Shown: piece after piece, positions 27,921 through 38,169 of the stretch | Layout: every line of letters begins with the position of its first letter | Position numbering within the stretch: position 1 is the stretch's first letter | From: Bhargavaea beijingensis | GTDB lineage: Bacteria; Bacillota; Bacilli; Bacillales_A; Planococcaceae | Length of the DNA stretch: 50,544 nt | Assembly (NCBI RefSeq): GCF_900101985.1 | Contig: NZ_FNAR01000020.1 | Coordinates: 1-50,544 of the forward strand | Direction of reading: 5' to 3' | Notes under the pieces: model-generated | Seen by the model: only the letters and a program-made list of their open reading frames with translations | Database searches by the model: none | Told to the model about the DNA's origin: nothing | Translations under genes and position numbers: made by a program

Positions 27921-28089
27921 ATCCGTGGTGTCAGAATGGGCAGATTTCTATTTTTAAGGTTGGTATTCGGCCAAGAGCATACGGGGCCGTCCGATATTGC
28001 TCCGAATCAAATAATGCCGTAGCTTTTCCTGCGACCAACATGCAGTTTTGGTAAGCAAGGCCCGCAGCGGAAATCGGGAGGATTTGATG

Positions 28090-28140
28090 AAAAAGAAAAA
28101 ACTGCAGACAAAGGAGCAATACACTCACTTTGTCTACAGT
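28090..28140 (-). terminator. Rho-independent terminator after prs
   Basis: Minus strand ACTGTAGACAAAG-loop-CTTTGTCTGCAGT followed by TTTTTTC, about 36 bp past the prs stop. Confidence 0.9.
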
Positions 28141-28175
28141 CTGAAGCCTCGAAATGACGGCCTTTTCGTTGTTTA

Positions 28176-29135
28176 TCAGTTAAACAGGGTGCTGACGGAT
28201 TTGTTTTCGAAGACCCGGACGATGGCGTCGGCGAGGAGCGGCGCGACAGACAGTTCCTTGATCTTTTCGGATTGCTTTTCTTCCGGAAGATTGATGGAGT
28301 TCGTGATGACCAGTTCCTTGATCTTCGAGTTGTCGATGCGCTCGATGGCAGGGCCGGACAGAACCGGGTGCGTGCAGCATGCATACACTTCGGTCGCGCC
28401 GTTTTCCACGAGGGCATTTGCCGCAATTGTGATCGTGCCTGCGGTGTCGATGATGTCGTCGATCAGGATCGCCTTCTTGCCTTCGACGTTCCCGACGATG
28501 TTCATCACTTCTGCTACGTTCGGGCGCGGGCGGCGCTTGTCGATGATCGCGATCGGCGCCTTGAGGCGGTCCGCCATCTTGCGGGCCCGTGTTACGCCGC
28601 CGTGGTCGGGCGATACGATGACGAGCTCTTCGCCGGGGATGTTCTTTTCCTTGAAATAATCGGAAAGGATCGGGACTGCAACCAGGTGGTCGATCGGAAT
28701 GTCGAAGAAGCCCTGGATCTGTGGCGCATGCAGGTCAAGTGCGATGACACGGTGCGCGCCGGCCGTCTCCAGAAGGTTCGCCACAAGCTTCGCGGTGATC
28801 GGCTCACGCGCGCGGGCTTTGCGGTCCTGCCGGGCATAGCCGTAATACGGCATGACGACATTGATGGTGCGGGCGGATGCGCGCTTGAGCGCATCGACCA
28901 TGATAAGCAGCTCCATGAGATTCTCGTTGACCGGCGCCGACGTTGACTGGATGACAAAGACGTCGCAGCCGCGGATGCTCTCTTCAATGTTGATCTGTAC
29001 CTCGCCGTCGCTGAAGCGGTTGACCGAGCATGCGCCGAGCGGAACGCCGATTTCCTCTGCGACTTCCTTGGCCAGGGGCTCGTTTGAGTTCAGGGAGAAA
29101 ATCTTCAGTTTATGGTCCGGATAATGGTTCGTCAT
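28176..29135 (-). CDS. prs: Ribose-phosphate pyrophosphokinase (PRPP synthetase)
   Basis: Makes PRPP for nucleotide, His and Trp synthesis. The 319-aa class I enzyme shows the PRPP synthetase signature [18 protein letters not shown], the catalytic flexible loop DKRRPRPN, and the PRPP-binding loop [13 protein letters not shown]. The ATG overlaps the glmU stop in an ATGA, so translation is coupled. The glmU-prs-ctc-pth order is conserved; the product is also the substrate of Hpt and the effector of PurR in this window. Confidence 0.97.
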   Translation of the reverse strand: MTNHYPDHKLKIFSLNSNEPLAKEVAEEIGVPLGACSVNRFSDGEVQINIEESIRGCDVFVIQSTSAPVNENLMELLIMVDALKRASARTINVVMPYYGYARQDRKARAREPITAKLVANLLETAGAHRVIALDLHAPQIQGFFDIPIDHLVAVPILSDYFKEKNIPGEELVIVSPDHGGVTRARKMADRLKAPIAIIDKRRPRPNVAEVMNIVGNVEGKKAILIDDIIDTAGTITIAANALVENGATEVYACCTHPVLSGPAIERIDNSKIKELVITNSINLPEEKQSEKIKELSVAPLLADAIVRVFENKSVSTLFN

Positions 29136-30526
29136 TTTTTGGATTGCTCCTCCGATCGCTTTTTGTTCATTTTTTCAACATAACCTTCCTTATTCTCCTG
29201 CCTGGAGCGCGCGATTGCAAGGGCATTTTCAGGAACATTTTTTGTCACTGTGGAACCGGCGGCGACAAAAGCGCCTTTTCCGACTGTCACAGGGGCGACC
29301 AGATTGGAGTTGCAGCCGACAAATGCATCATCTTCGACCGTCGTGCGGAACTTATTGACCCCGTCGTAATTCACGGTGATTGTGCCGCAGCCTATGTTGA
29401 CGCGCTCGCCGATATCCGAATCCCCGATGTAGCTGAGGTGGGAGACTTTGCTGCCTTCCCCGAGATTCGACTTTTTCACCTCGACAAAGTTGCCGATCTT
29501 CACGCTGTTGCCGAGGTCGGTTTCCGGACGGATATGGGCAAATGGCCCGACCGCCGTATCCTCTCCGATCTTGCTCGACATGACGACAGACTGGCGGATT
29601 GCCGTCCGGTCGCCGATCACGCTATCACGGATCTGGCTGCCCGGACCGATCAGGCAGTCTTCTCCGATGACCGTGCGTCCTTCAATGACCGTACCTGGCA
29701 TCAGGACAGTGTCCCGGCCGATTTCGGCATCCGCGCTGATGTAGGTGTTGGCCGGATCCTGAATCGTGACACCGCCCCGCATGTGCTTCTCGGCAATCCG
29801 GCGGCGCATGACGCGCTCCGCTTCCGCGAGCACGACACGGTCGTTGACGCCGAGCGTTTCCTCAAAATCATCCGTCGCGTAGGCGGCGATCGTTTCGCCT
29901 TCCGACTGGAGGATTCCGAAGACGTCCGGCAGATAGTATTCGCCCTGCGCGTTGTCGTTGCCGACTTTCCGGAGCGTTTCGAAAAGGGTTTTATTGTCGA
30001 AGCAATAGGTGCCGGTGTTGATCTCCCTCACCTGCTGTTCTTCCGGGCTGGCGTCTTTCTGCTCGACGCTGCGGAGGAAGTTTCCATTTTCGTCGCGGAT
30101 GACCCGGCCGTATCCTGTCGGGTCATCCGCAAACGCGGTGAGGATCGTGGCTTTTGCTTTTGTTTGGTTGTGATGGTCGATCAGCGCCTTCATCGTTTCC
30201 GGCGTGATCAGCGGCGTGTCCCCGCACACGACGATCGTCGTGCCGTCCAGGCCGCCCAGGTTCTGCTCCGCCTGAAGAACGGCATGGCCGGTTCCCAGCT
30301 GCTTTTCCTGCAGGACAAACTCGCAGCGTCCGCCGACTTCTTCCTCGACCTTTTCCGCACCGAATCCGACGATTGTGACGACGCGGTCCGCGCCGACTCC
30401 CCGGACATTGTCGACAACATGGCTGACCATCGGCTTACCGCATACCGGGTGGAGCACTTTATAGAGCTTGGATTTCATGCGTGTTCCCTGGCCGGCTGCC
30501 AGGATTACGGCATATGTATTCGTCAT
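29132..30526 (-). CDS. glmU: Bifunctional UDP-GlcNAc synthesis enzyme GlmU
   Basis: Acetylates glucosamine-1-phosphate and then transfers UMP to make UDP-GlcNAc for peptidoglycan and teichoic acid. The 464-aa protein has an N-terminal pyrophosphorylase domain ([18 protein letters not shown]) and a C-terminal left-handed beta helix of hexapeptide repeats (from about 250), including the acetyltransferase region [10 protein letters not shown]-like [11 protein letters not shown]. The ATG has AGGGG 9 nt upstream. It has its own promoter, then is coupled to prs. Confidence 0.97.
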   Translation of the reverse strand: MTNTYAVILAAGQGTRMKSKLYKVLHPVCGKPMVSHVVDNVRGVGADRVVTIVGFGAEKVEEEVGGRCEFVLQEKQLGTGHAVLQAEQNLGGLDGTTIVVCGDTPLITPETMKALIDHHNQTKAKATILTAFADDPTGYGRVIRDENGNFLRSVEQKDASPEEQQVREINTGTYCFDNKTLFETLRKVGNDNAQGEYYLPDVFGILQSEGETIAAYATDDFEETLGVNDRVVLAEAERVMRRRIAEKHMRGGVTIQDPANTYISADAEIGRDTVLMPGTVIEGRTVIGEDCLIGPGSQIRDSVIGDRTAIRQSVVMSSKIGEDTAVGPFAHIRPETDLGNSVKIGNFVEVKKSNLGEGSKVSHLSYIGDSDIGERVNIGCGTITVNYDGVNKFRTTVEDDAFVGCNSNLVAPVTVGKGAFVAAGSTVTKNVPENALAIARSRQENKEGYVEKMNKKRSEEQSKK

Positions 30527-30565
30527 CAGGCAGTTCCCCTAACTTTTTTCTTGGATTTCCCTCTT

Positions 30566-30594
30566 ACGATAGACGAAAACGACCCATTTTTCAA
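30566..30594 (-). promoter_or_regulatory. glmU-prs promoter (sigma-A)
   Basis: TTGAAA (30594-30589), 17 bp, TATCGT (30571-30566) on the minus strand, about 40 bp before glmU. Confidence 0.7.
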
Positions 30595-30695
30595 CAATTT
30601 ACAGGCCGCAGGCTTGACATTCCGGATAAGGGGCGTTCCTGAATCGCAAGATAGTACCCTGTTTCAGACCCACGGGGGCAGAAGCGGCGCTTCCC

Positions 30696-30732
30696 GAAAA
30701 AGCAGCCGCTTCCCGGCCGGGAGCAGCTGCTT
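30696..30732 (-). terminator. Rho-independent terminator after the PBP gene
   Basis: Minus strand AGCAGCTGCTCCCGG / GGAAGCGGCTGCT followed by TTTTTC, 8 bp past the PBP stop. Confidence 0.85.
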
Positions 30733-30740
30733 GATTCGGT

Positions 30741-32759
30741 TCACCTTTCGGACGCATATCGGTGGACTTTGGCGGACATGGCGGCGACATAGTCGCTGCC
30801 GCCGTTGTCCTCGACATTCTCCACCATCATCGCCAGGATGAACGAAGGGTTTTCGGCATGATAGGAAACGAAGTAGCCATTTTCCTTGCCCCGCTCCTCT
30901 CCGGATCCCTTCAGCTCGGCAGTGCCGGTCTTGCCGGCGATCGGGACATCCCCGATATTCGCAGATTGGGCGAATCCGTCCGAAACGACGCTGCGCAGCG
31001 TTGAACGGATCGTTTCCGCCTGTGCCGGGTCGAGAAGTCCCTCTTTCCAAACTTGCCCGTCTTTTTCATCGAACAGCAAGGTCGGCTTGTACATCGTGCC
31101 GCCCGTCAGAAACGGCTCGTACATCGATGCGAGATGCAGGATATTCGTCAGCATCTGTCCCTGGCCAAATGACGTATCTGCCAGTTGGCCTTCCGAGCCG
31201 ATTGTTCCTTCGTTGGAGATCTGGGAAGCCTTCAGCTCCATCGCCTCAAGCGGGATCGGCCCGCCAAAGCCGAACTGTTCCAGCCCTTCGGTGAAAGTGT
31301 CTTTCCCCATCGCGAGCGCCTGCTGCGCAAAGTAAATATTGTCCGAATAAACCATCGCACGATTCAGGTCGATCGGGTTCGGTGCCTCCGGATGCAGGCG
31401 GGACACCCGGTACGCCCCCCAGGAAGCATCTTTCTGCCAGGTCTTGCCCGTAATCGTGAGCCCTTTTGCCGGATCGAGTGTGCCGGCTTTCATGCCGATC
31501 GCCGCAGTGACCGGCTTGAGTGTCGAGCCCGGTGCATAACTTTGGGCAAAGCGGTTAAACAGAGGCGTCTTTTCGTCTTCCTCGAGCTCGCGATACCGGT
31601 CACCGCCCATGCCGGTGATGAATTCGTTCGGATCATAGGCCGGGGAGCTGACGAGCGTAAGCACTTCTCCGGTTTCCGGGGCGACGGAAGCGGCTGTGCC
31701 CGGCTCTCCCTTCATCGCATCGTATGCCACTTTCTGCAGTTCGGCATCGATGGTCAGTTTGATGGTCTCCCCGTCCTCAGGTGCGCGTTCAGCAACGGTT
31801 ACCGGTTCCTTTCCTTCTTGCGCTTTCTTGAGGGTGATCTTCATGCCGTCCCGGCCGCGGAGCCGGTCCTCCAGCAGGCTTTCCAGGCCGCGCCGCCCGA
31901 TCTGGTCGTTTTCCGAGTAGCCCTTGTCCTTCAGCTTTTCCAGCTGTTCGGCGGAAATCGCACCGATATAGCCGGTCAGATGGGCCAGTGCCTCACCGTA
32001 CGGATATTCACGCATCGCGGTTTCCTGCGCGGCGACACCCGGAATCTTCAGCAACTGCTCCAAACGGGCGGTGTCGTTTTTCGCCGTCTTTCCGATCGGA
32101 ACGAACAGATCCGGCTTGACCCATGCCGCATTCAGGCTCTTGTCAATCGCTTCAGCCGTAGTTCCGAGCAGTTCGGCGATATCCGCCTTTCTGGCTTCAT
32201 CCAGCTTTTCGGGAACGATGCCCACCTGATAGCCGGTCCCATTTTTCGCAATTGGGATCCCCGCCCTGTCGACAATCTCTCCCCGCTTTGCTGCGGTGCG
32301 TGATAAGTCGACGTCATCGCCCTTTTCGAGATCAGGGAAGATGTAGGAAGGGTCCCACTCGACAAACCAGGTCTTTTCTTTTTCCTGTTCCTCATGGCGG
32401 AGTCTGATCGGCTTGTCGAACTCGACCGGACCGGCAAGCGTTTCCATCTTCACCCGGATATCGAATTCGGCCGGCTGCTTTTTGTCCCATTCGGCGTCTT
32501 TGCCGGGCTTGCCATAAGAGACTTCCAGGTTGCTGATTCCAAGGTCCTCCACCAGTTTCTCCTGTCGGGCAACAAACTCTTCCTCGGGAAAAGCGTTTTT
32601 CGTCTTCCCGGTCAGGTAGCCGTCATACATGGCGGCAAAGTCCCCTTTGTTCCAATAGCTGATATACTCGGCCAGCCGGTCTTCGGGTGTCGGCTTGTCC
32701 CGGCATCCTGACAGGAAGACCAGCAAGAGAATGATGGTGACGAACGCAATTTTTTTCAT
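30741..32759 (-). CDS. Class B penicillin-binding protein, MecA/PBP3-like lipoprotein
   Basis: Peptidoglycan transpeptidase outside the membrane. The 672-aa protein starts with a lipoprotein signal peptide ending in lipobox LSGC (Cys19). An NTF2-like MecA N-terminal domain follows (about 25-145), then the class B dimerisation domain (about 155-310; RGEIVDRAGIPIA) and a transpeptidase domain with SxxK at S412-K415 (GSTLKP), SxN at S472-N474 (YSDN) and KTG at 610-612. All catalytic motifs are intact. It is closest in design to B. subtilis PbpC (PBP3) and staphylococcal MecA, whose homologues can have low beta-lactam affinity. The ATG has GGAGG 6 nt upstream. It stands alone between glmU and spoVG, a place where B. 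subtilis has no such gene, with a terminator on each side. Confidence 0.93.
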   Translation of the reverse strand: MKKIAFVTIILLLVFLSGCRDKPTPEDRLAEYISYWNKGDFAAMYDGYLTGKTKNAFPEEEFVARQEKLVEDLGISNLEVSYGKPGKDAEWDKKQPAEFDIRVKMETLAGPVEFDKPIRLRHEEQEKEKTWFVEWDPSYIFPDLEKGDDVDLSRTAAKRGEIVDRAGIPIAKNGTGYQVGIVPEKLDEARKADIAELLGTTAEAIDKSLNAAWVKPDLFVPIGKTAKNDTARLEQLLKIPGVAAQETAMREYPYGEALAHLTGYIGAISAEQLEKLKDKGYSENDQIGRRGLESLLEDRLRGRDGMKITLKKAQEGKEPVTVAERAPEDGETIKLTIDAELQKVAYDAMKGEPGTAASVAPETGEVLTLVSSPAYDPNEFITGMGGDRYRELEEDEKTPLFNRFAQSYAPGSTLKPVTAAIGMKAGTLDPAKGLTITGKTWQKDASWGAYRVSRLHPEAPNPIDLNRAMVYSDNIYFAQQALAMGKDTFTEGLEQFGFGGPIPLEAMELKASQISNEGTIGSEGQLADTSFGQGQMLTNILHLASMYEPFLTGGTMYKPTLLFDEKDGQVWKEGLLDPAQAETIRSTLRSVVSDGFAQSANIGDVPIAGKTGTAELKGSGEERGKENGYFVSYHAENPSFILAMMVENVEDNGGSDYVAAMSAKVHRYASER

Positions 32760-32825
32760 GTTGACCCTCCCTCGCGTCTTTCCATATTAACAATAAATTG
32801 AAAAGGGCGATAGCCTCGGTGAATT

Positions 32826-32854
32826 GAAAAAACCGTCACCGGTTACGGGACGGT
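32826..32854 (-). terminator. Rho-independent terminator after spoVG
   Basis: Minus strand ACCGTC-CCGTAACCGGT-GACGGT followed by TTTTTC, about 14 bp past the spoVG stop. Confidence 0.8.
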
Positions 32855-32867
32855 CGGTCAGGTCCGG

Positions 32868-33152
32868 TTATGCGCCGGCGCCTTCGAGCTGCGGTTCTTC
32901 TTTTGTCAGGTGATAGGCACCCAGCACAGCGTCCTGGATCATCCGGCGTGTGTCCGAATTGATCGGATGTGCCACATCCCGGAACTCGCCGTCGGGCGTC
33001 CGCTTGCTTGGCATGGCGACAAACAGTCCGTCATTGCCGTCGATGACCCGGATATCATGGACCACGAACGCCTCATCAATCGTGATGGAAGCAATGGCCC
33101 GCATCCGGCCATCAGTCTCTACCCTACGAAGTCTCACATCAGTTACTTCCAC
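32868..33152 (-). CDS. spoVG: Regulatory protein SpoVG
   Basis: Small nucleic-acid-binding regulator of sporulation, division and virulence traits in Firmicutes. The 94-aa product contains [38 protein letters not shown] and [16 protein letters not shown]. The start is GTG at 33152 (M-EVTDVRLR): the RBS AAGGTGGTGA lies just before it, as in B. subtilis spoVG, and the SigH-type -10 box covers the ATG at 33194, which rules out that upstream start. The C-terminal tail after about residue 85 is short and acidic. Confidence 0.96.
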   Translation of the reverse strand: MEVTDVRLRRVETDGRMRAIASITIDEAFVVHDIRVIDGNDGLFVAMPSKRTPDGEFRDVAHPINSDTRRMIQDAVLGAYHLTKEEPQLEGAGA

Positions 33153-33187
33153 TTTCTCACCACCTTCAGCACCTTCTTGGTTGTTTA

Positions 33188-33214
33188 TATTCAATATAGA
33201 TGGAAAATTCCCTT
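33188..33214 (-). promoter_or_regulatory. SigH-type promoter of spoVG, overlapping a sigma-A-like one
   Basis: Minus strand AAGGGAATT (33214-33206), 11 bp, TTGAATA (33194-33188) fits the SigH consensus RNAGGAWWW / RNGAAT with two mismatches. TTGTAA-17-TATATT on the same stretch could also serve sigma-A. The A/T-rich DNA upstream is a likely AbrB target, as in B. subtilis. Confidence 0.6.
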
Positions 33215-33296
33215 CTTACAATACAAAATTTTTGAACTATTCAAAGTTAGGGATGTTCATGCAATGCTCAATAAAGAAAATGAGAGATGAGCGCAT

Positions 33297-33331
33297 AATA
33301 AAACGGCAGCTCTGCATAGAGAGCTGCCGTA
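33297..33331 (-). terminator. Rho-independent terminator after ridA
   Basis: Minus strand ACGGCAGCTCT-CTATGC-AGAGCTGCCGT followed by TTTATT. Confidence 0.9.
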
Positions 33332-33343
33332 TCTATGAAAGTT

Positions 33344-33718
33344 TCACTTTGCGAGGGCGACCGCTTCGATTTCGACAAGAACGTCTTTCGGAAGGCGGGC
33401 AACTTCCACGCATGAGCGTGCCGGCTTGTGATCGCCGAAGTAAGAAGCATAGATTTCATTGATCGTGCCAAAATCATTCATATCCTTGATGAAAACGGTG
33501 GCCTTGATCACCCGGCCAAGTGAAGACCCGCCGGCTTCCAGAACAGCGGAAAGGTTTTTGAACACCTGGTGTGTCTGTTCCTCAACGCCGCCTTCCACGA
33601 GGCTGCCTTCCGGCGTGAGCGGGATCTGGCCGGATGTGTAAACGATGCCGCCGGTTACAATTCCCTGCGAGTAGGGGCCGATTGCTGCGGACGCCTTGTC
33701 TGTCTGGATCAAGTTCAT
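33344..33718 (-). CDS. ridA: Enamine/imine deaminase RidA
   Basis: Hydrolyses reactive enamine/imine intermediates from PLP enzymes. The 124-aa protein shows the family pattern [22 protein letters not shown] and the C-terminal signature [23 protein letters not shown]-type region, with the catalytic Arg ([11 protein letters not shown]) present. The start at 33718 (MNLIQTDK) has AGGTGG 8 nt upstream. It follows purR by one base and is part of the purR operon, as yabJ is in B. subtilis. Confidence 0.96.
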   Translation of the reverse strand: MNLIQTDKASAAIGPYSQGIVTGGIVYTSGQIPLTPEGSLVEGGVEEQTHQVFKNLSAVLEAGGSSLGRVIKATVFIKDMNDFGTINEIYASYFGDHKPARSCVEVARLPKDVLVEIEAVALAK

Positions 33719-33719
33719 G

Positions 33720-34550
33720 TCAGTTTCCACCTTCCCTGAAATAGTTGCCTTCCACGAGTTCGATTGTGCGTTCTTTTTCATTGACCTCGCGGAGCCTTAC
33801 TAGAGACACATAGTCTTCCACGAGCCGTTCTTCCTGCATATCTTCTGATTCGACCAGGACGGCAACACCGGCCGGCTCGCAATCAAACTCGGCGAGGAGA
33901 TTTTTCATGCCGTTCATCGTTCCGCCGACTTTCATGAAGTCGTCGGTAAGGAGCACGCGCTGGCCGCCCTGCATGCTGCGTTTTGAAAGGACCATCGTCT
34001 GGATGCGACGGCTCGAGCCGGAAACGTAATTGATGCTGACCGTGGATCCTTCTGTCACTTTGCTGTCACGCCGGACGACGACGACAGGAATGTTCAGATG
34101 GCGTGCGATTGCATGGGCGATTGGGATGCCTTTGGTTGCGACGGTCATGATCGCATCAATTTCCGTATCTTTGTAGCGGGCAGCGAACAGCCGGCCGATC
34201 CGGTCCATGAGCCCCGGATTGCCGAGCAGATCCGTCATGAACAAGTATCCCCCCGGAAGCAGCCGGCCGGGATCACTGAGCGCATCCATGAAGTCATGGA
34301 TGATCTCCTGAGCCTCTTCCCTGCTTGCGTCCGGTATGTACTTTACGCCGCCTGCCGCGCCCGGCACCGTGATGAGCCGGCCGGTCCCCCGCTCCTCGAA
34401 CGTCCCTTTGACGATGGCAAGATCCTCGCTAATCGACGATTTCGCCGCATCGTACGCCGAGGAAAAGTGCGTGAGCGGGATGAGCGTATGCGGATGGCTG
34501 AGCAAATATTGGGTCATGTCGACAAGCCGTTCACTGCGCTTCCACTTCAA
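33720..34550 (-). CDS. purR: Purine operon repressor PurR
   Basis: PRPP-responsive DNA-binding repressor of purine genes. The 276-aa protein has a winged-helix N-terminus ([30 protein letters not shown]) and a phosphoribosyltransferase-fold domain with [16 protein letters not shown] and the PRPP loop [14 protein letters not shown] choose TTG at 34550: GAGG lies 8 nt before it and the N-terminus then matches B. subtilis PurR (MKFRRSGRLVD). The in-frame GTG at 34559 is part of the RBS. A PurBox-like pair lies just upstream, indicating autoregulation. Confidence 0.96.
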   Translation of the reverse strand: MKWKRSERLVDMTQYLLSHPHTLIPLTHFSSAYDAAKSSISEDLAIVKGTFEERGTGRLITVPGAAGGVKYIPDASREEAQEIIHDFMDALSDPGRLLPGGYLFMTDLLGNPGLMDRIGRLFAARYKDTEIDAIMTVATKGIPIAHAIARHLNIPVVVVRRDSKVTEGSTVSINYVSGSSRRIQTMVLSKRSMQGGQRVLLTDDFMKVGGTMNGMKNLLAEFDCEPAGVAVLVESEDMQEERLVEDYVSLVRLREVNEKERTIELVEGNYFREGGN

Positions 34551-34601
34551 AATGTCCACCTCTAAGCTTATGTCTGAGCCGTAACTCGCCGGCTTTTTAC
34601 A

Positions 34602-34646
34602 AAATCCGAATAATTTACCTTCACATTAACATAAACATCCGGATTT
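34602..34646 (-). promoter_or_regulatory. PurBox pair upstream of purR
   Basis: Plus-strand AAATCCGAATAAT (34602-34614) matches the PurBox AWWWCCGAACWWT at 12 of 13 positions. An inverted, weaker half AACATCCGGATTT (34634-34646) lies 19 bp away and overlaps the ispE stop codon. B. subtilis PurR sites are inverted PurBoxes 16-17 bp apart. Confidence 0.6.
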
Positions 34647-35517
34647 AATCAAGCCGGGCACTGTGCCGTCCGCCCAGCATACGGACCGCATGGACTTCCG
34701 GACAAAAGCCATTCAGACCATTGACGATGCGGGCGACGCGCGCCTCCTGCGAAACGAGACCGAAGACGGTCGGCCCGCTGCCGCTCATCAGTACGGCGTC
34801 AGCGCCAAACCGTTCCATCCCGTCCTTGAGCATGGCGACTTCCCGGTGCATCTCCATCGTCACCGGTTCGAGAACATTGCCGAGGTTGCGGCAGACCCCT
34901 TCGTAATCCCCTTGCCGGAGCGCCGTCTCCATCGCCGTGATATCCGGATGGCGGGCACGGGACAGGTCGAACTTCCCGTAGATGTCCGCCGTCGACACGC
35001 CGATATCCGGCTTCGCCAAAATCACCCAGCAATTCGGCGGTGCCGGCAAATGGCGGATTTTTTCACCGCGCCCTGTCGCAAACGCAGTCCCGCCGTACAC
35101 ACAGAATGGTACATCGGAGCCGATTTCCGCTCCGATCTCCGCCAGTTCATCCAGCGACATGCCGAGTTTCCAGAACCGGTTGAGCCCGCGGAGCGCCGCA
35201 GCGGCGTCACTGCTTCCGCCGGCAAGCCCTGCAGCAACCGGAATGCGCTTGTCCAGCGTAAACGTCACGCCATCACGGATGCCCGTACGCTTGCGTAGGA
35301 TTTCCGCTGCCTGATAGACCAGGTTGCGCCGGTCATCCGGCACATAGCGGTCGGAGGACTTGATGACAATCTTTCCGTCCCTGGCGCCTTCAATGGCCAG
35401 CCTGTCATACAGGTCGACCGTCGTCATAATCATTTCGACCTCGTGGTAACCGTCCGGGCGCTTGCCGAGGACGTCGAGTGTCAGGTTAATCTTCGCCGGT
35501 GCTTTTTCATGGATCAT
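34645..35517 (-). CDS. ispE: CDP-ME kinase IspE
   Basis: GHMP kinase of the MEP isoprenoid pathway that phosphorylates 4-diphosphocytidyl-methylerythritol. The 290-aa protein has the N-terminal [22 protein letters not shown] with its catalytic Lys, the ATP loop [17 protein letters not shown] and GSGPTVFGL near the C-terminus. The ATG has GGAGG 7 nt upstream. It lies between the SASP gene and purR as in B. subtilis, with a terminator before it. Confidence 0.96.
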   Translation of the reverse strand: MIHEKAPAKINLTLDVLGKRPDGYHEVEMIMTTVDLYDRLAIEGARDGKIVIKSSDRYVPDDRRNLVYQAAEILRKRTGIRDGVTFTLDKRIPVAAGLAGGSSDAAAALRGLNRFWKLGMSLDELAEIGAEIGSDVPFCVYGGTAFATGRGEKIRHLPAPPNCWVILAKPDIGVSTADIYGKFDLSRARHPDITAMETALRQGDYEGVCRNLGNVLEPVTMEMHREVAMLKDGMERFGADAVLMSGSGPTVFGLVSQEARVARIVNGLNGFCPEVHAVRMLGGRHSARLD

Positions 35518-35547
35518 GAAGGCACCTCCCCAAAATTCAATGCCCCT

Positions 35548-35556
35548 ATTTTACCA
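35548..35556 (-). promoter_or_regulatory. Extended -10 promoter for ispE
   Basis: Minus strand TGGTAAAAT, about 30 bp before the ispE ATG; no clear -35. Confidence 0.5.
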
Positions 35557-35571
35557 TAGGCAGGGAGAATG

Positions 35572-35600
35572 AAAAAAGCAGACGGAAAAATTCCGCCTGC
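35572..35600 (-). terminator. Rho-independent terminator after the SASP gene
   Basis: Minus strand GCAGGCGGAA-TTT-TTCCGTCTGC followed by TTTTTTC. Confidence 0.9.
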
Positions 35601-35638
35601 CGGTGTCAACCGTTTTTGGATTTCGGGTTACAGAAGCG

Positions 35639-35818
35639 TTACTTTCGGCCTTCGCCGATGCCACGTTCCGCCATCTCAATCGCACGCTTCACCATGTTGC
35701 CGGCGTCGCGTGCCTTGATGCCTCCCCAACCTTCCTGCTGCACAACATCGTAAAATCCAAGTTCCTTCGCAATCTCTTCCTTCAGACGCTGGGACATTAC
35801 TCCGCCGTTTCTAGCCAT
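35639..35818 (-). CDS. sspF: Small acid-soluble spore protein, SspF type
   Basis: Minor alpha/beta-type SASP that would coat DNA in the forespore. The 59-aa product contains [22 protein letters not shown] and [22 protein letters not shown], the second being the SASP signature. The start at 35818 (MARNGGVM) has GGAGG 8 nt upstream. It sits between ispE and veg as in B. subtilis. A SigG-type -10 lies about 30 bp upstream. Confidence 0.93.
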   Translation of the reverse strand: MARNGGVMSQRLKEEIAKELGFYDVVQQEGWGGIKARDAGNMVKRAIEMAERGIGEGRK

Positions 35819-35849
35819 CGGTTTTTCCTCCTCGTTCGGCTGACACATG

Positions 35850-35856
35850 TAGTATG
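35850..35856 (-). promoter_or_regulatory. Candidate SigG -10 of sspF
   Basis: Minus strand CATACTA, identical to the SigG -10 found at spoVT. The -35 17 bp upstream reads GGGTT, a poor match, and lies in the foot of the veg terminator. Confidence 0.55.
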
Positions 35857-35867
35857 GCCCGAAATGA

Positions 35868-35910
35868 TAAAAGAACCCGGTCAAAACCTTCCAGAAAGGT
35901 TTTGACCGGG
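35868..35910 (-). terminator. Rho-independent terminator after veg
   Basis: Perfect minus-strand stem CCCGGTCAAAACCTT / AAGGTTTTGACCGGG followed by TTCTTTT. Confidence 0.95.
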
Positions 35911-35933
35911 CAAAAATGGGATAAATAATTGCA

Positions 35934-36200
35934 TTACTTCACGACGAAATCCATTTTCTCTGAACCGTTGATGAATGTCAGTTCCACGGCTTCCGTCAAA
36001 AGATCGGTATAACTGTAGGACACCCGCTCGAACGAATGCTCCTCCTGGTCGAGCTCAATGACAAAGACGGCATGATACGTTTCCCGAAGGACACCGGCAC
36101 GCTCAATCGTCTTTTTCCGGCCGCCATTCGCCTTAAGTTGCAAACGCTGACCTAAATGAGAATCGAGCGCCTTCTTGATATCAGCTAATGTTTTTGGCAT
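35934..36200 (-). CDS. veg: Veg protein
   Basis: 88-aa small protein of the Veg family ([44 protein letters not shown]). B. subtilis Veg is abundant and promotes biofilm gene expression by opposing SinR; its biochemical activity is not established. The ATG has TGAGGTG 9 nt upstream. It is driven by two tandem near-consensus promoters, in line with the very strong Pveg of B. subtilis. Confidence 0.95.
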   Translation of the reverse strand: MPKTLADIKKALDSHLGQRLQLKANGGRKKTIERAGVLRETYHAVFVIELDQEEHSFERVSYSYTDLLTEAVELTFINGSEKMDFVVK

Positions 36201-36225
36201 TATCGCTTACACCTCACTGTGTATA

Positions 36226-36294
36226 ACGATAACACATTTCAAAGTTTCTGTCAATTAAATTTAAAATTTTATCAATGCATTCTCCGGATGTCAA
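36226..36294 (-). promoter_or_regulatory. Tandem sigma-A promoters of veg
   Basis: Distal: TTGACA (36294-36289), 17 bp, TAAAAT (36271-36266). Proximal: TTGACA (36254-36249), 17 bp, TATCGT (36231-36226). Both -35 boxes are perfect and both spacers ideal. Confidence 0.85.
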
Positions 36295-36349
36295 TGTTTT
36301 TTCTTGCGCATTTTCCACTTTTAATGGGTTTGCGAATTTTTTGTAACAT

Positions 36350-37817
<1,468 letters not shown>

Positions 37818-38123
37818 TTCCTCCAATTTTAACGGCATGCGGACGGATTGTACAGAAAGCCGGTGCCGATGAATGTTACAAAGAATCACAGATCACCGCT
37901 AACATTAGCTCTGACAAAGTGAGAAGCATTTTATTCCGTAACGGCAGGTTAACGCATCAGTCCATGGCTCACCGGCCGGGAGGTGATCACCCAAGTTCCT
38001 GGCGCCTGTCCTCACAGAAAACCCGGCTCACCCTAAATGAACGTCAGTCACCGCTCTGTCACGCTTGTCTCAGCCTTATATCACCTTGATTAAGCCTTTA
38101 ACCACCCTTTTCGGGCCAACAAG
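37818..38123 (-). other. Intergenic region between yabE and rnmV, no gene recognised
   Basis: 306 bp with no credible ORF. Minus strand holds a TACAAT box about 40 bp before rnmV with a poor -35, several short hairpins (GGTGATCACC, GCTAATGTTAGC, CCGTTACGG, CTGTGAGGACAG), and recurrent GGTGA motifs. I do not recognise a known riboswitch class. Confidence 0.4.
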
Positions 38124-38160
38124 TTCAAAAAGAAAGACCCGCAGCACCGGGCCGCGGATC
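38124..38160 (-). terminator. Rho-independent terminator after yabE
   Basis: Minus strand GATCCGCGGC-CCGGT-GCTGCGGGTC followed by TTTCTTTTT, 9 bp past the yabE stop. Confidence 0.85.
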
Positions 38161-38169
38161 CGTTCATCC

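Noticed and set aside
27931-28128. 65-codon minus-strand frame between prs and ctc
   Set aside because: It overlaps the prs terminator, has no RBS and no similarity I recognise.
29030-30841. 603-codon open frame on the plus strand opposite prs-glmU
   Set aside because: It is antisense to two certain genes, shows no family motif and is rich in Arg/Asp/His as expected for a mirrored GC-rich coding frame.
37890-38169. SigX/SigM-type promoter for a yabE antisense RNA on the plus strand
   Set aside because: A CGTC is present near 38045 but no TGAAAC-like -35 lies at the required distance.
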